From Sandaracinobacter neustonicus (GTDB lineage: Bacteria > Pseudomonadota > Alphaproteobacteria > Sphingomonadales > Sphingomonadaceae): 64,000 nt of DNA. The stretch covers positions 23,533 through 87,532 of the forward strand of contig NZ_VFSU01000010.1 in the NCBI RefSeq assembly GCF_006385875.1, in the 5' to 3' direction. Of the stretch, positions 34,367-44,020 are shown in pieces. Each line of letters starts with the position of its first letter. The first letter of the stretch is position 1. The notes under the pieces are model-generated. The model had not been told where the DNA came from. It ran no database searches and worked only from the letters and a program-made list of their open reading frames with translations. Position numbers and translations under genes: made by a program.

Positions 34367-35584
34367 GTGGTCGATTACAGCCAGGTCTTCAAAGACGCGA
34401 TCGAGCGTCTGCACGAGGAAGGGCGCTACCGCGTCTTCATCGATATCCTGCGCAACAAGGGCGCCTTCCCCAACGCGCGCTGCTTCGCCGGCCACAATGG
34501 CCCGAAGCCGATCACCGTGTGGTGCTCCAACGATTATCTCGCCATGGGCCAGCATCCCAGCGTGATCGCCGCCATGGAAGAGGCGCTGCATGATGTCGGC
34601 GCAGGCTCCGGCGGCACCCGCAACATTGGCGGCAACACCCATTACCATATCGATCTGGAACATGAACTTGCCGATCTGCACGGCAAGGAAGGCGCGCTGC
34701 TGTTCACCTCGGGCTATGTCTCGAACGAGGCGACGCTCTCCACGCTGGGCAAGCTGCTGCCGGGCTGCATCATCTTTTCCGATGAGCTGAATCACGCCTC
34801 CATGATCGCGGGCATCCGCCATTCCGGCTGCGAAAAGCAGGTGTGGCGGCACAATGATCTGGCGCATCTGGAGGAACTGCTGGCCGCGGCAGACCCGGAA
34901 ACCCCCAAGCTGATCGCGTTTGAATCCGTCTATTCGATGGATGGGGATGTCGCCCCCCTGCACGCCATTTGCGATCTCGCCGATAAATATGGCGCGCTCA
35001 CCTATCTGGATGAAGTGCATGCGGTCGGCATGTACGGCCCACGCGGCGGCGGCATTTCAGACCGGGACGAGGCAGCGCCCCGCATCACCATCATCGAGGG
35101 CACGCTGGGCAAGGCCTTCGGCGTGATGGGCGGCTATATCGCGGCGGATCAGATGATCATCGACTGCATCCGCAGCTATGCCCCCGGCTTCATCTTCACC
35201 ACTTCGCTGTCCCCGGTGCTGGTGGCAGGCGCGCTGGCCAGCGTGCGCCACCTGAAAGCCTCCAGCGCCGAACGCGAAGGCCAGCAAGCCTCCGCCGCGC
35301 TGCTGAAGCGGCTGATGGCCGAAGCCGATCTCCCGGTGATGGCCTCCGAAAGCCACATCGTCCCGCTGATGGTGGGCTGCCCGGTAAAGGCGAAGAAAAT
35401 CAGCGACATCCTGCTCGCCGAATATGGCGTCTATGTGCAGCCGATCAATTTCCCCACAGTCCCCCGCGGCACAGAACGCCTCCGCTTCACCCCCGGCCCG
35501 GCGCACAATGAAGCGATGATGCGCGAACTGGTGGCAGCGCTGGTGGAAATCTGGGGCCGCCTCGAACTCCGCGCCGCCGCCTGA
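34367..35584 (+). CDS. hemA: 5-aminolevulinate synthase
   Basis: A 405-residue PLP enzyme that condenses glycine with succinyl-CoA, the Shemin route to heme typical of Alphaproteobacteria. [31 protein letters not shown] and [13 protein letters not shown] are signatures, and the PLP lysine is in [17 protein letters not shown] at 34367 gives MVDYSQVF, the expected N-terminus, with GGAG seven bases upstream; a GTG at 34346 would add seven residues. It is divergent from queC. Confidence 0.95.
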   Translation: MVDYSQVFKDAIERLHEEGRYRVFIDILRNKGAFPNARCFAGHNGPKPITVWCSNDYLAMGQHPSVIAAMEEALHDVGAGSGGTRNIGGNTHYHIDLEHELADLHGKEGALLFTSGYVSNEATLSTLGKLLPGCIIFSDELNHASMIAGIRHSGCEKQVWRHNDLAHLEELLAAADPETPKLIAFESVYSMDGDVAPLHAICDLADKYGALTYLDEVHAVGMYGPRGGGISDRDEAAPRITIIEGTLGKAFGVMGGYIAADQMIIDCIRSYAPGFIFTTSLSPVLVAGALASVRHLKASSAEREGQQASAALLKRLMAEADLPVMASESHIVPLMVGCPVKAKKISDILLAEYGVYVQPINFPTVPRGTERLRFTPGPAHNEAMMRELVAALVEIWGRLELRAAA

Positions 35585-35589
35585 AAAAT

Positions 35590-35702
35590 CCTCCCCTGCA
35601 AGGGGAGGTGGCCCAAAGGGTCGGAGGGGTGTCACCCCATCCGCAAGAAGCCTCCGGCGGGGAGGGCGCTGCCCTCCACCCGGCAGGGGTTTGAAACCCC
35701 TG
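35590..35702. repeat. Cluster of three hairpin repeats after hemA
   Basis: CCTCCCCTGCAAGGGGAGG (35590-35608), GGAGGGC-GCT-GCCCTCC (35661-35677) and CAGGGGTT-TGA-AACCCCTG (35684-35702) follow the hemA stop. The first may serve as its terminator. Related hairpins recur at 40150 and 51965, so they are dispersed repeats and not simple terminators. From 35703 to 35853 nothing further is recognised. Confidence 0.7.
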
Positions 35703-35853
35703 CACCCCCGACTTGATTTAACTCGAGATCGCCTTGTTAGGGGCAGTTCGAGGCGAACTTTTAAAATTAGATGGTTTCGCTACTTGCCACCCGTCGTCGT
35801 GTTGCTCACCAAATTCTCCGGCTCAAACATTTAAATTGAATCCTAAGCGAACA

Positions 35854-36525
35854 CTATTGAGCCGGTGCGCCCGGCGGCTCAATGTACTTCAGAGTTGTGC
35901 TCTTTACTACATAGCGCAAGCCCGCATTGCTGATGCCTAGTACGTCGATCACCACATCCTTGTAGGTGATGGTTTCAGGGAAAGTTCCAGAAAGGGTGAA
36001 CGTCACCTCATCTGTGAATGCGGGGCGCGCCATATCGTTCACAAATTCACGATAGCTGAAACGAAGAGTGCTACCGGAAACTCCCAGAAAACTTAACTGC
36101 TGGCGGAACGTGCCCTTGTCGCCGGGCGTGTCTACATAGTGGCCGACTTCATAGGGAACCGGCTTTGCAAGCTGAATTTTGCCAGTGCCAAGACCTGATG
36201 CCTTCTCGGTGAAGATGTGGTTGACAGGCGTTCGATCGATCAAGCAGTTGGCCCCGCCATATTCGTTGGGACAGGCTACAATCTTCTTTTTGCTCTTAAT
36301 GTAGAATGCCAGTCGGTCGCCCGTAGATAGCTCGGCCTCAGGTGCGTCTGCCAGAATTATCAACCCTTCAACCTGCCACACGTTTTCGCGTTGGAAAATG
36401 GCGGAGCCTGCTGAGGCTGTATTCTCTTGGCCAATTGGCGGTGAGACGGCTACACCGCGCCGACCTACTGCCTCAGCCGGCCCGCTCAATCCTAGCAGCG
36501 CAATTGCGAAAAATAAGCAGCGCAT
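35854..36525 (-). CDS. Exported hypothetical protein
   Basis: A 223-residue protein with a clear signal peptide, MRCLFFAIALLGLSGPAEA. No domain is recognised in the mature part. It contains two cysteines 10 residues apart (VACPNEYGGANCLI) that could form a disulfide, and is otherwise beta-strand-like. The ATG at 36525 has GAGG upstream; a GTG 12 bp earlier also opens the frame. Base composition is clearly less GC-rich than hemA or rpiB, suggesting acquisition together with the adjoining toxin-antitoxin pair. Confidence 0.7.
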   Translation of the reverse strand: MRCLFFAIALLGLSGPAEAVGRRGVAVSPPIGQENTASAGSAIFQRENVWQVEGLIILADAPEAELSTGDRLAFYIKSKKKIVACPNEYGGANCLIDRTPVNHIFTEKASGLGTGKIQLAKPVPYEVGHYVDTPGDKGTFRQQLSFLGVSGSTLRFSYREFVNDMARPAFTDEVTFTLSGTFPETITYKDVVIDVLGISNAGLRYVVKSTTLKYIEPPGAPAQ

Positions 36526-36599
36526 AACATTCCTCACAGAATTATGTTTTCCACGAATAATATAGTTTAATTCACTTCTAGTGATATCGTGTTGGGATT

Positions 36600-36896
36600 T
36601 CAGTGCTTATCATCCCCACTCCCCCGATCCTCTCGGCAATGCCAAAGACGCAGAACGAAAATCACCCCACCCGCAATCTCATAGCGCATCTCGTAATTCC
36701 CTACGATGATCCGCCGAACCTCGCGCGGTGCATAGGCCTCCAGCTTCTCGCCCAGCCTCGGATACTCCAGCAGTCGATCTGGCGCGCGAGAGAGTTGCTG
36801 CACCACCCGCGCTGCCGCCTCAGGCGCAACCGGGCTCAGATGCTGATACAGTCGCACAAGGTCCGATGACGCCTTGCTCGTCCACTGAACGGTCAT
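36600..36896 (-). CDS. ParE/RelE-type toxin
   Basis: A 98-residue toxin of the RelE/ParE superfamily. VQWTSKASSDLVRLYQHLS is the first strand-helix unit, PRLGEKLEAYAPREVRRIIVGNYEMRYEIAGGVIFVLRLWHCRED the core sheet with conserved Arg residues. RLWHCRED is the common ParE-like ending. ParE acts on gyrase while RelE cleaves mRNA; sequence favours ParE without proving it. It overlaps its antitoxin by 4 bp. Confidence 0.85.
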   Translation of the reverse strand: MTVQWTSKASSDLVRLYQHLSPVAPEAAARVVQQLSRAPDRLLEYPRLGEKLEAYAPREVRRIIVGNYEMRYEIAGGVIFVLRLWHCREDRGSGDDKH

Positions 36897-37162
36897 TCGC
36901 CGGGCGGGGGCAGCGGCTTGTCGCTCCCAAGGCTATCGGCCCACGCCAGCACCGCCTGATGGTCGATCACCCGGCCCGCGCGCACATCGTCCAGCGCCTC
37001 CAGCGTCAGGCGGTGGCGCTCCTCCTCCTGATCCACCCACGCCGCAAGCGCCTGCTTCACCACCCAGCCGCGAGACCGCTCCAGCCGTGCCGCCATCGCT
37101 TCCACCTTCTCGGCAAGGTTCAGCGGCACATGCGTGGTCAGCACCTTTGTTTCAGTGGTCAT
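36893..37162 (-). CDS. Ribbon-helix-helix antitoxin (CopG/ParD-like)
   Basis: An 89-residue antitoxin. TTHVPLNLAEKVEAMAARLERSRGWVVKQALAAWVDQEEE is the ribbon-helix-helix DNA-binding domain. The C-terminal half (VRAGRVIDHQAVLAWADSL) is the toxin-wrapping part found in this antitoxin class. It is first in the operon and overlaps the toxin gene. An AT-rich leader up to 37200 should contain the operator, but no clear palindrome was found. Confidence 0.85.
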   Translation of the reverse strand: MTTETKVLTTHVPLNLAEKVEAMAARLERSRGWVVKQALAAWVDQEEERHRLTLEALDDVRAGRVIDHQAVLAWADSLGSDKPLPPPGE

Positions 37163-37336
37163 TCACGCCTCCGGCAATCACTCTGATTGAAAAATAATCA
37201 AGACCGGCCGTCTCTGCAAGCTTCGACGCCCCACTTGCCACCCCCCATCTTGGCGAAAGCTCACATATGGCGCATAGGGGCGTTGCACCCCCACAAGGGG
37301 TTGCGATTCACCTCATAACCCCGGGGCGCAACACCG

Positions 37337-37765
37337 TTGAAGATCGCAATCGCATCCGATCATGCGGGCTATCCGCTGAAGGCCGTTCTCGCAGAGGATC
37401 TGCGCGCGCTTGGCCATGATCTGCTGGATCTCGGCGCGCATGACGCCACCACCTCTGTTGATTACCCCGATTTCGGCCGCGCCTGCGCTGAAAAGGTGGC
37501 GTCCGGCGAAGCGGAATTCGGCGTGGTCGTCTGCGGCTCCGGTATCGGCATTTCCATCGCCGCCAACCGCGTGCCCGGCGCGCGCTGCGCGCTGGTGCAC
37601 GACAACATCGGCGCGCGCCTCAGCCGCCAGCACAATGATGCGAACATGATTTCCTTCGGTGCCCGCCTGATGGGCACCGAAACCGCGCGCGATGCCCTTC
37701 GCGCCTTCCTTGAAACCCCCTTCGAAGGCGGCCGCCACGCCGCCCGCCGCGACAAGCTAGGATAA
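37337..37765 (+). CDS. rpiB: Ribose-5-phosphate isomerase B
   Basis: A 142-residue sugar isomerase (LacAB/RpiB family) interconverting ribose-5-phosphate and ribulose-5-phosphate. SDHAGYPLK (8-16) and [13 protein letters not shown], with the catalytic cysteine, are the family signatures, and [14 protein letters not shown] follows. The start is TTG, giving [11 protein letters not shown]. It is 4 bp from glyA on the same strand and surely co-transcribed with it. Confidence 0.95.
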   Translation: MKIAIASDHAGYPLKAVLAEDLRALGHDLLDLGAHDATTSVDYPDFGRACAEKVASGEAEFGVVVCGSGIGISIAANRVPGARCALVHDNIGARLSRQHNDANMISFGARLMGTETARDALRAFLETPFEGGRHAARRDKLG

Positions 37766-37769
37766 GCGC

Positions 37770-39068
37770 ATGAGCAGCCGCCCCATCACCCCCGCAAATG
37801 ACGCCTTCTTCGGCGCGACACTGGCTCAGGCCGATCCCGAAATCGCCGCGGCCATCGCGGGCGAACTCGGCCGCCAGCGTGAGAAGATCGAGCTGATCGC
37901 CTCTGAAAACATCGTCTCGCGCGCCGTGCTGGAGGCGCAAGGTTCCATCTTCACCAACAAATATGCCGAGGGCTATCCCGGGCGCCGCTATTATGGCGGC
38001 TGCGAATATGCCGATGTGGTGGAAACGCTGGCGATCGAACGCGCCAAGGCGCTGTTCGGCGCGCAATTCGCCAATGTGCAGCCCAATTCGGGCAGCCAGA
38101 TGAATCAGGCGGTGTTCCTCGCCCTGCTGCAACCGGGCGACACCTTCATGGGCCTCGAGCTCGCAGCCGGCGGCCACCTCACCCACGGTTCGCCGGTGAA
38201 CATGAGCGGCAAGTGGTTCAAGCCGGTGGCTTACGGCGTGCGTCGCGATGATTCCATCATCGACATGGACGAAGTGGCGGCCATCGCCCGCGAGCATAAG
38301 CCGAAACTCATCCTCGCAGGCGGCACCGCCTATTCCCGCGTGTGGGATTTCAAGCGCTTCCGCGAAATCGCAGACGAAGTCGGTGCCTATCTGATGGTCG
38401 ATATGGCCCACTTCGCGGGCCTCGTGGCGGGCGGCGCGCACCCCAGCCCGGTGCCGCACGCGCATGTCGTCACCACCACCACCCACAAATCGCTGCGCGG
38501 CCCGCGCGGCGGCATGATCCTGACGAACGATGCGGCCATCGCCAAGAAAATCGACAGCGCCGTTTTCCCCGGCCTGCAGGGCGGCCCGCTGATGCATGTG
38601 ATCGCCGCCAAGGCCGTCGCCTTTCAGGAGGCGCTGCAACCCTCGTTCAAAACCTATGCGCATGCGGTGGTGGAAAACGCCCGTGCGTTGGCGGCCTCGC
38701 TGCAATCGCACGGGCTGGACATCGTCTCGGGCGGCACGGATAACCATCTGATGCTCGTCGATCTCCGCCCGAAACAGGCCAAGGGCAACAGCACCGAAAA
38801 GGCGCTGGATCGTGCCTTCCTCACCTGCAACATGAACACCATTCCCTACGATCCGGAAAAGCCCAAGATCGGCTCCGGCATCCGTCTGGGCACGCCCGCC
38901 GCCACCACGCGCGGCTTTGGCCCGGCCGAATTCCGCGAAGTCGGCGGCCTGATCGCCGAAGTCGTCGAAGGCCTGCGCCGCAACGGCGAAGCCGGAGACG
39001 GACAGGTCGAAGCCGCCGTGCGCACCCGCGTCGAAGCCCTTACCGCCCGCTTCCCCATCTACGGCTGA
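37770..39068 (+). CDS. glyA: Serine hydroxymethyltransferase
   Basis: A 432-residue PLP enzyme making glycine and 5,10-methylene-THF from serine. The PLP lysine is in [54 protein letters not shown] is the N-terminal signature and [16 protein letters not shown] the C-terminal one. It sits in an rpiB-glyA-(hypothetical)-nrdR cluster, an arrangement common in this group of bacteria and linking one-carbon and nucleotide metabolism. Confidence 0.97.
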   Translation: MSSRPITPANDAFFGATLAQADPEIAAAIAGELGRQREKIELIASENIVSRAVLEAQGSIFTNKYAEGYPGRRYYGGCEYADVVETLAIERAKALFGAQFANVQPNSGSQMNQAVFLALLQPGDTFMGLELAAGGHLTHGSPVNMSGKWFKPVAYGVRRDDSIIDMDEVAAIAREHKPKLILAGGTAYSRVWDFKRFREIADEVGAYLMVDMAHFAGLVAGGAHPSPVPHAHVVTTTTHKSLRGPRGGMILTNDAAIAKKIDSAVFPGLQGGPLMHVIAAKAVAFQEALQPSFKTYAHAVVENARALAASLQSHGLDIVSGGTDNHLMLVDLRPKQAKGNSTEKALDRAFLTCNMNTIPYDPEKPKIGSGIRLGTPAATTRGFGPAEFREVGGLIAEVVEGLRRNGEAGDGQVEAAVRTRVEALTARFPIYG

Positions 39069-39080
39069 AAAGGACCCAGC

Positions 39081-39665
39081 ATGGCAGACGAAACGCCCGA
39101 AGCCCCGAAGCCCGCCAAGAAGGCCGCAGCCCCCAAGGCCGCCCCGAAAACAGCGAAACCCGCCGCGGAAAAGGCTCCGCCCAAGCCGCGCGCCGCAAAG
39201 CCGAAACCGGCAGCCGAGCCGGTGAAGGACAAGGTGGAAAAGCTGGCCGACGAGGCGCTGGAAGCCGGCAGCAAGATCACCGAATCCGAAACCGGCAAAA
39301 AGGTGGTCGACGCTGCCGAACAGGTGTTTGACAAGGCCGAGGAACTGGTCGGCAAGGCGCTGGACAGCGACTTCGGCAAGAAGGCCACGGCGACAGCCGC
39401 AGACCTTCAGAAAAAGGCGCTGGACACGGACGTCGGCAAGAAGGTGGCCGATACCGCCTCTGATCTGACCGACAAGGCGCTGGCCAGCGAATATGGTCAG
39501 CAGGCGAAGAAGGTGTGGCAAACCCCGCTCGGCCGCAACGTTGGTGTGGGCACGGCGGCTGGTGCGGCGCTCGGCCTCGTCATCCTGAACCCGCTGATCG
39601 GCGCCGTCGTCGGCGGCGGCCTCGGCTATCTCGCAACGCTCGCCAAGAAGTCCAAGAAGAGCTGA
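39081..39665 (+). CDS. Ala/Lys-rich repeat protein between glyA and nrdR
   Basis: A 194-residue protein with three parts. Residues 1-50 are a disordered Ala-Lys-Pro tail like histone H1 C-termini. Residues 50-145 contain degenerate ~20-residue helical repeats ([30 protein letters not shown]). A glycine-rich hydrophobic stretch ([34 protein letters not shown]) near the end resembles a membrane-inserting glycine zipper. Its stop overlaps the nrdR start (TGATG). Function is unknown; nucleoid, granule or membrane association are all possible. Confidence 0.8.
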   Translation: MADETPEAPKPAKKAAAPKAAPKTAKPAAEKAPPKPRAAKPKPAAEPVKDKVEKLADEALEAGSKITESETGKKVVDAAEQVFDKAEELVGKALDSDFGKKATATAADLQKKALDTDVGKKVADTASDLTDKALASEYGQQAKKVWQTPLGRNVGVGTAAGAALGLVILNPLIGAVVGGGLGYLATLAKKSKKS

Positions 39666-40138
39666 TGCGCTGCCCCTTCTGCCACAACGACGACAGCCAG
39701 GTGAAAGACAGCCGTCCCACAGAGGACGGCAGCGCGATCCGCCGCAGGCGGCAATGCCCCGCCTGCGGCGCGCGCTTTACCACCTTCGAACGCGTGCAAT
39801 TGCGTGAGCTGATCGTGGTGAAGAAAAGCGGCAAGAAGGAACCCTTCGACCGCGAGAAACTGGCCCACAGCGTGATGATCGCCTGCCGCAAGCGCGACAT
39901 CGACGCAGACCGCATCGAACGCTTCGTCTCCGCCATGCAGCGCCAGCTGGAAGCGATGGGCGAAAGCGAAATCGAAGCCGGCCAGATCGGCGCACTGGTG
40001 ATGCAGGGGCTGGAGCGGCTGGACCCGGTTGCCTACGTTCGTTTTGCGAGCGTCTACAAGGACTTCCGCGAGGCGAGGGATTTCGAAACCTTCGTCGGCG
40101 GCCTCTCCAAAACCGTCCTGAAGGGCGACGCGGCCTGA
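39665..40138 (+). CDS. nrdR: Transcriptional repressor NrdR
   Basis: A 157-residue ATP/dATP-sensing repressor of ribonucleotide reductase genes. The zinc ribbon is C3, C6, C31 and C34 ([17 protein letters not shown] and [14 protein letters not shown]), followed by an ATP-cone domain ([17 protein letters not shown] to [13 protein letters not shown]). The start is fixed by the zinc ligand at position 3. Translation is coupled to the gene before it. A longer in-frame upstream extension is not credible. Confidence 0.97.
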   Translation: MRCPFCHNDDSQVKDSRPTEDGSAIRRRRQCPACGARFTTFERVQLRELIVVKKSGKKEPFDREKLAHSVMIACRKRDIDADRIERFVSAMQRQLEAMGESEIEAGQIGALVMQGLERLDPVAYVRFASVYKDFREARDFETFVGGLSKTVLKGDAA

Positions 40139-40149
40139 GCGGTGAGAAA

Positions 40150-40171
40150 CCCCTCCCCTTCAGGGGAGGGG
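40150..40171. terminator. Hairpin after nrdR
   Basis: CCCCTCCCC-TTCA-GGGGAGGGG begins 12 bp after the nrdR stop. It belongs to the same loose family as the hairpins at 35590 and 51965. A terminator role is likely from position, though no T-run follows. Confidence 0.6.
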
Positions 40172-40436
40172 CAGGGGTGGGGACGCAGAGCAAGCGCAAC
40201 GAGTGCTGAGGATCACCCAGCCCTCGACACCCGCCCAAACCCGTCGCCCCGCACTTGATGCGGCGCCCCGCTGCCAACCCCGAACCTCACCGGGAAACCC
40301 GCCCAAAAGCCAAAACAAGGAAGGGGTTCCACCCCTTCACCCCGGCAAGGGCCGCAGGCCCCTGCACCCCGGAATTCCACGATTGTTTGGAGGAGAATCT
40401 CCTGTCACAAGTGCCCATCCACAAAGCGAGTGCGCA

Positions 40437-41702
40437 ATGCCCAGCACCTCCAGCATCCGGCGACCACTACCCCGTCTAAGGGAGATAGGGGTCGATCTGA
40501 ACGGCAACTTGATTGTTCCGGGAACAATGGTGTTTCCGGTTGATGATGCCGGGCTGTTTCCTAAAATGGAGACGGGGTATTTGCGGCTTTCGCGTCTCTG
40601 GGGTCTTCGCCTTGCGCCCTGCCGCGCCGTTCGTGAAACATCCGGATTCATGCAGCCAAGTGAAGCCGGCTCAGAATTGTCAATTCCCGAAGAGTTGAGT
40701 GTTTTCATTTTACGCAAACTCAGAGACGGAGCGGATGGAAGATATGAACGGACGCTGCCATTTGACTGTGGGCAGCTCGACTCTGTTTCATGGCCAAAAA
40801 GTAAAAATATTCAGCCACTATCCCACTGGACACTGATTATCGAAATTTCTGAAGAGTGGGTGAAAGTGTCCCTTGCAGCAAAGTTGCACGCAGACAATCT
40901 GGTGATGACGGGGTTCCAGGGAAATTTTTGGTCGGCACAGAACGGCGCTGCGATCGAGGTGAGTTTTGAAGTCGATCCGATCGCTCGTGTCGCCTATTTT
41001 GGAAAATGGTCTACATCGGGTTTAACAGGTTCAGAGTTGGCCGATGCGCCGTCGGTCTCGAGTTTAAATTCTTTAAATATTTCTAATGCAATGATTGGAA
41101 GTAATGGAGGAATATTTGGATCCAGTGGATCCAAATGGGTAGAGATTTTGTGGGGAGAAGATCCGGCTGATGGAATTCATCTCTCATACTATAATGTTGT
41201 ATCCAAAAATGATCAAGACTTATTATCATTCGATAGTCCTTTATATCCGATAATTATACTTCCATGTATATCTATTAATTTTATTCGTAAATTAATAATA
41301 GAAAATTTTTATGCGAAAATAGAATTTTACGACGGAGAATTTGGAGTTATAGTATTTGGTGGGTCGACAGGATCGACATGGGAAATTATTAGGAATATTT
41401 TCCTATCAATAAAATTGAACAATCTCGGCTTGCATGTTTCGTATGTCATATATTCATCATATCTTAAAAATATGAAAAATAGTCGGAGGGAGGGGGGGTT
41501 TTCCCTTTCATGGGAAGTTATGATTCTGCGCCTTCCCGAAATGGCGCAGTTGCGATCAAGGGTTGAGGCAATGGAAGAGGTGGATTCCGGCGCTCCCGCG
41601 AATCCTGCGCCACCCCCGCAATCGGACGCTGCCGTTGGGTCTGATGCGGCGACTAAGTCGAGTGTTGCTTCGTCATTCTTCAGGCGATTGTTTCTGAAGT
41701 AG
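40437..41702 (+). CDS. AT-rich orphan protein
   Basis: A 421-residue protein I do not recognise. The ATG at 40437 is preferred because upstream sequence is repeat-like. Visible parts are a short basic start (RRPLPRLREIGVDLNGNLIVPGTMVF), a middle full of aromatic and beta-strand-like sequence (SHWTLIIEISEEWVKVSLAAKL), and a Ser/Asn/Ile-rich part. It ends in an Ala/Pro-rich linker with a basic tail (SSFFRRLFLK). From about 41040 to 41480 base composition and codons are strongly AT-rich, unlike everything around. No signal peptide or clear membrane span is seen. It looks horizontally acquired. Confidence 0.7.
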   Translation: MPSTSSIRRPLPRLREIGVDLNGNLIVPGTMVFPVDDAGLFPKMETGYLRLSRLWGLRLAPCRAVRETSGFMQPSEAGSELSIPEELSVFILRKLRDGADGRYERTLPFDCGQLDSVSWPKSKNIQPLSHWTLIIEISEEWVKVSLAAKLHADNLVMTGFQGNFWSAQNGAAIEVSFEVDPIARVAYFGKWSTSGLTGSELADAPSVSSLNSLNISNAMIGSNGGIFGSSGSKWVEILWGEDPADGIHLSYYNVVSKNDQDLLSFDSPLYPIIILPCISINFIRKLIIENFYAKIEFYDGEFGVIVFGGSTGSTWEIIRNIFLSIKLNNLGLHVSYVIYSSYLKNMKNSRREGGFSLSWEVMILRLPEMAQLRSRVEAMEEVDSGAPANPAPPPQSDAAVGSDAATKSSVASSFFRRLFLK

Positions 41703-41992
41703 TGGGGTATGTCGGTTGCGCCTTGCATACCGCAACGCACAAGACATTGAGCGGTAAGGCGAGCTTCGGGGTTGGGCGGGCAATACGCATACGGCCGCTT
41801 TGTCGCGCCAAACTGTCCTACACCCTCTGTTGCTCTTACCCTCTCGCCGCTCTTTCCAATGTCCAATGCCGCTCGCGCTTGTCCATGCCGGGACAAACCG
41901 AACCCGGCCCACACCCCGGAACGATCAGGTGCAAGCCTGCACAGGCATGATTTTCATGACCTTTCGCGCCGCTCCCCGGCCGCGCGTACCGC
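41703..41992. other. Gap between the orphan gene and the GST gene
   Basis: About 290 bp between convergent genes. Several short frames exist on both strands; none is convincing. No hairpin typical of a terminator was picked out. Confidence 0.4.
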
Positions 41993-42646
41993 TCAGAACT
42001 CCACGTCCAGTTCCTCGATATCCTCCGGCTCGGCCTTGGCCAGTGCGATCCACTCGGCCATTGGCGCCCATGCCGTCACCGCTTCGCAATAGGCAGCGAT
42101 TTCTGCCGTCATCGGCACGGCGTAGGTCAGGAAACGCTGCGTCACGGGGGCGAACATCGCGTCTGCCACGGTGGGCTTTTTCCCGAACAGGAACGGGCCT
42201 TTATAGCGCTGGAGGCACTCCAGCCAGATCGCCTCGATTCGTTCGATATCGGGCTTTGCGCCGGAAAAGATCGGGAAGCTTTCGTGCCGCACCTTCAGAT
42301 TCATCGGCAGGGCGGAGCGCAGGTTGGAAAAGCCGGAATGGATTTCGCCGGAGACGGAGCGGCACAGCGCCCGCGCCGCCGCATCCTTCGGCAGCATCTG
42401 CGCTTCGGGATGCAGTTCGTTCAGCGTCTCGGCGATGGCCAGCGTGTCCCACACGCTCAGCTTGCCGATACTCAGGCGCGGCACCAGCACGGAAGGGGAG
42501 AGCAGCAGCAGTTCGGCCCGGTTGCTGGCGTCGTTGGGCACATCCACCAGTTCCACGTCCAGCCCGGCCAGCCTGCACAGCAGCCAGCCCCTGAGAGACC
42601 ATGCCGAATAGGTCTTGCTGGAGATCGTCAGCGTCGGTTTGGACAT
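41993..42646 (-). CDS. Glutathione S-transferase family protein
   Basis: A 217-residue GST. The N-terminal thioredoxin-like domain is LTISSKTYSAWSLRGWLLCRLAG, with the Ser/Tyr region used in glutathione activation and VPRLSIGKLSVWDTLAIAETL, where WDTLAI fits the usual glutathione-binding xxES/T position. The helical C-terminal domain includes PFLFGKKPTVADAMFAPV. The subgroup is bacterial and of unknown substrate. It is divergent from the PHA depolymerase gene with 117 bp between starts. Confidence 0.88.
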   Translation of the reverse strand: MSKPTLTISSKTYSAWSLRGWLLCRLAGLDVELVDVPNDASNRAELLLLSPSVLVPRLSIGKLSVWDTLAIAETLNELHPEAQMLPKDAAARALCRSVSGEIHSGFSNLRSALPMNLKVRHESFPIFSGAKPDIERIEAIWLECLQRYKGPFLFGKKPTVADAMFAPVTQRFLTYAVPMTAEIAAYCEAVTAWAPMAEWIALAKAEPEDIEELDVEF

Positions 42647-42763
42647 TTCCCCCCCTGTTGCTGCGGGTTCCTGTGCATTTGCGCATGGTGCAACGCAGCA
42701 ATTTATGCACATATCTGCGGCAGAGAGAAGCCGAATCGCACGCATGCGTCTGAAAGGGGACTT

Positions 42764-43984
42764 TTGCTGTACAGCGCATTTCAGGCATGGACGGACATGA
42801 TGGCCCCTTCGCGGATGGCGGCGGCGTCGCTGCTGGCGTGGCGGGATCAGTTTCTTGGCCCCGCCGCAGGGGAGGATCATCTCCGCCGCCTGTTCGCGGT
42901 CGCCGATGTCTATCAGGGCGCGAAGGTTACGCATGATCGCCCGCCCTATGCCATCCGCCCCGTGCACAGCGGCAACAGTGTCGCCCCCGTGCGCGAGGAA
43001 GTCGTGCTTGAGCTGCCGTTCGGCAATCTGCTCCACTTCGCGAAAGAGGAGGTGGAGGCCCCGCAGCCGAAGATGCTGGTGGTCGCCCCGCTGTCCGGCC
43101 ATTTCGCCACGCTGCTGCGCTCCACCGTGCAGACGCTGCTGATCGATCATGACGTCTACATCACCGACTGGAAGAACGCCCGCGACGTGCCGCTGTCAGC
43201 CGGGCGCTTCGGCTTTGAGGATTATGTGGATTATGTGATCCGCTTCCTGCAATTCCTGGGGCCGAACAGCAATCTGCTCTCCGTCTGCCAGCCCTGCGTG
43301 CCGGCCTTTGCCGCCGTCGCGGTGATGGCGCAGGATAAAGACCCGGCGCAGCCCCGCACCATGACGCTGATGGGCGGCCCGGTGGACACCCGCATCGCCC
43401 CCACCGTGGTGAACCAGCTTGCGATGGAAAACCCCATCGAATGGTTCGAGGACAAGCTGATTTCCCGCGTGCCGATGCGCTATGCCGGGCGCGGCCGCCG
43501 GGTCTATCCGGGCTTCCTCCAGCTCACCGCCTTCATGTCGATGAACCTTGATCGGCACTTTGCGCAGTATCGCAAACTCTATCAGCATCTGGCCGATGGG
43601 GAGGATGATTCTGCCTGCAAGATCAAGGATTTCTACGACGAATATTTCGCCGTGCTGGATATGTCGGCGGAATATTATCTGGAAACGGTGGACTATGTGT
43701 TCCAGCGCGCGCTGCTGGCGAAGGGCGAACTCACCCACCGGGGCCGGGTGGTGGATCCGTCCGCCATTCAGCGCACTGCCCTGCTGACGGTGGAAGGGGA
43801 GCGCGACGATATCTGCTCCGTGGGGCAGACGGCCGCCGCGCACCTGCTCTGCACCAGCCTGCGCCCGCATCTGAAGCGTCACCATCTGCAGCCCGGCGTC
43901 GGCCATTACGGCATCTTCTCCGGCTCCAAATGGGAAAGCCAGGTCTATCCGCAGGTGCGCAACCTTGTGCTGGCGATGAATTGA
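42764..43984 (+). CDS. phaZ: Intracellular polyhydroxyalkanoate depolymerase
   Basis: A 406-residue enzyme that mobilises stored PHA granules. A TTG start at 42764 with AAGGGG upstream gives MLYSAFQAW, like the N-terminus of the family. The lipase-like box has a cysteine nucleophile, VCQPC (C175), in LLSVCQPCVPAFAAVAVM, and GVGHYGIFSGSKW supplies the catalytic histidine. Length agrees with the family. No phaC or phasin gene is in the window. Longer upstream open sequence has no family resemblance. Confidence 0.88.
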   Translation: MLYSAFQAWTDMMAPSRMAAASLLAWRDQFLGPAAGEDHLRRLFAVADVYQGAKVTHDRPPYAIRPVHSGNSVAPVREEVVLELPFGNLLHFAKEEVEAPQPKMLVVAPLSGHFATLLRSTVQTLLIDHDVYITDWKNARDVPLSAGRFGFEDYVDYVIRFLQFLGPNSNLLSVCQPCVPAFAAVAVMAQDKDPAQPRTMTLMGGPVDTRIAPTVVNQLAMENPIEWFEDKLISRVPMRYAGRGRRVYPGFLQLTAFMSMNLDRHFAQYRKLYQHLADGEDDSACKIKDFYDEYFAVLDMSAEYYLETVDYVFQRALLAKGELTHRGRVVDPSAIQRTALLTVEGERDDICSVGQTAAAHLLCTSLRPHLKRHHLQPGVGHYGIFSGSKWESQVYPQVRNLVLAMN

Positions 43985-44020
43985 GCGCCAGATAGCCGCG
44001 AGACAGGCCGGAGAGCTTCC

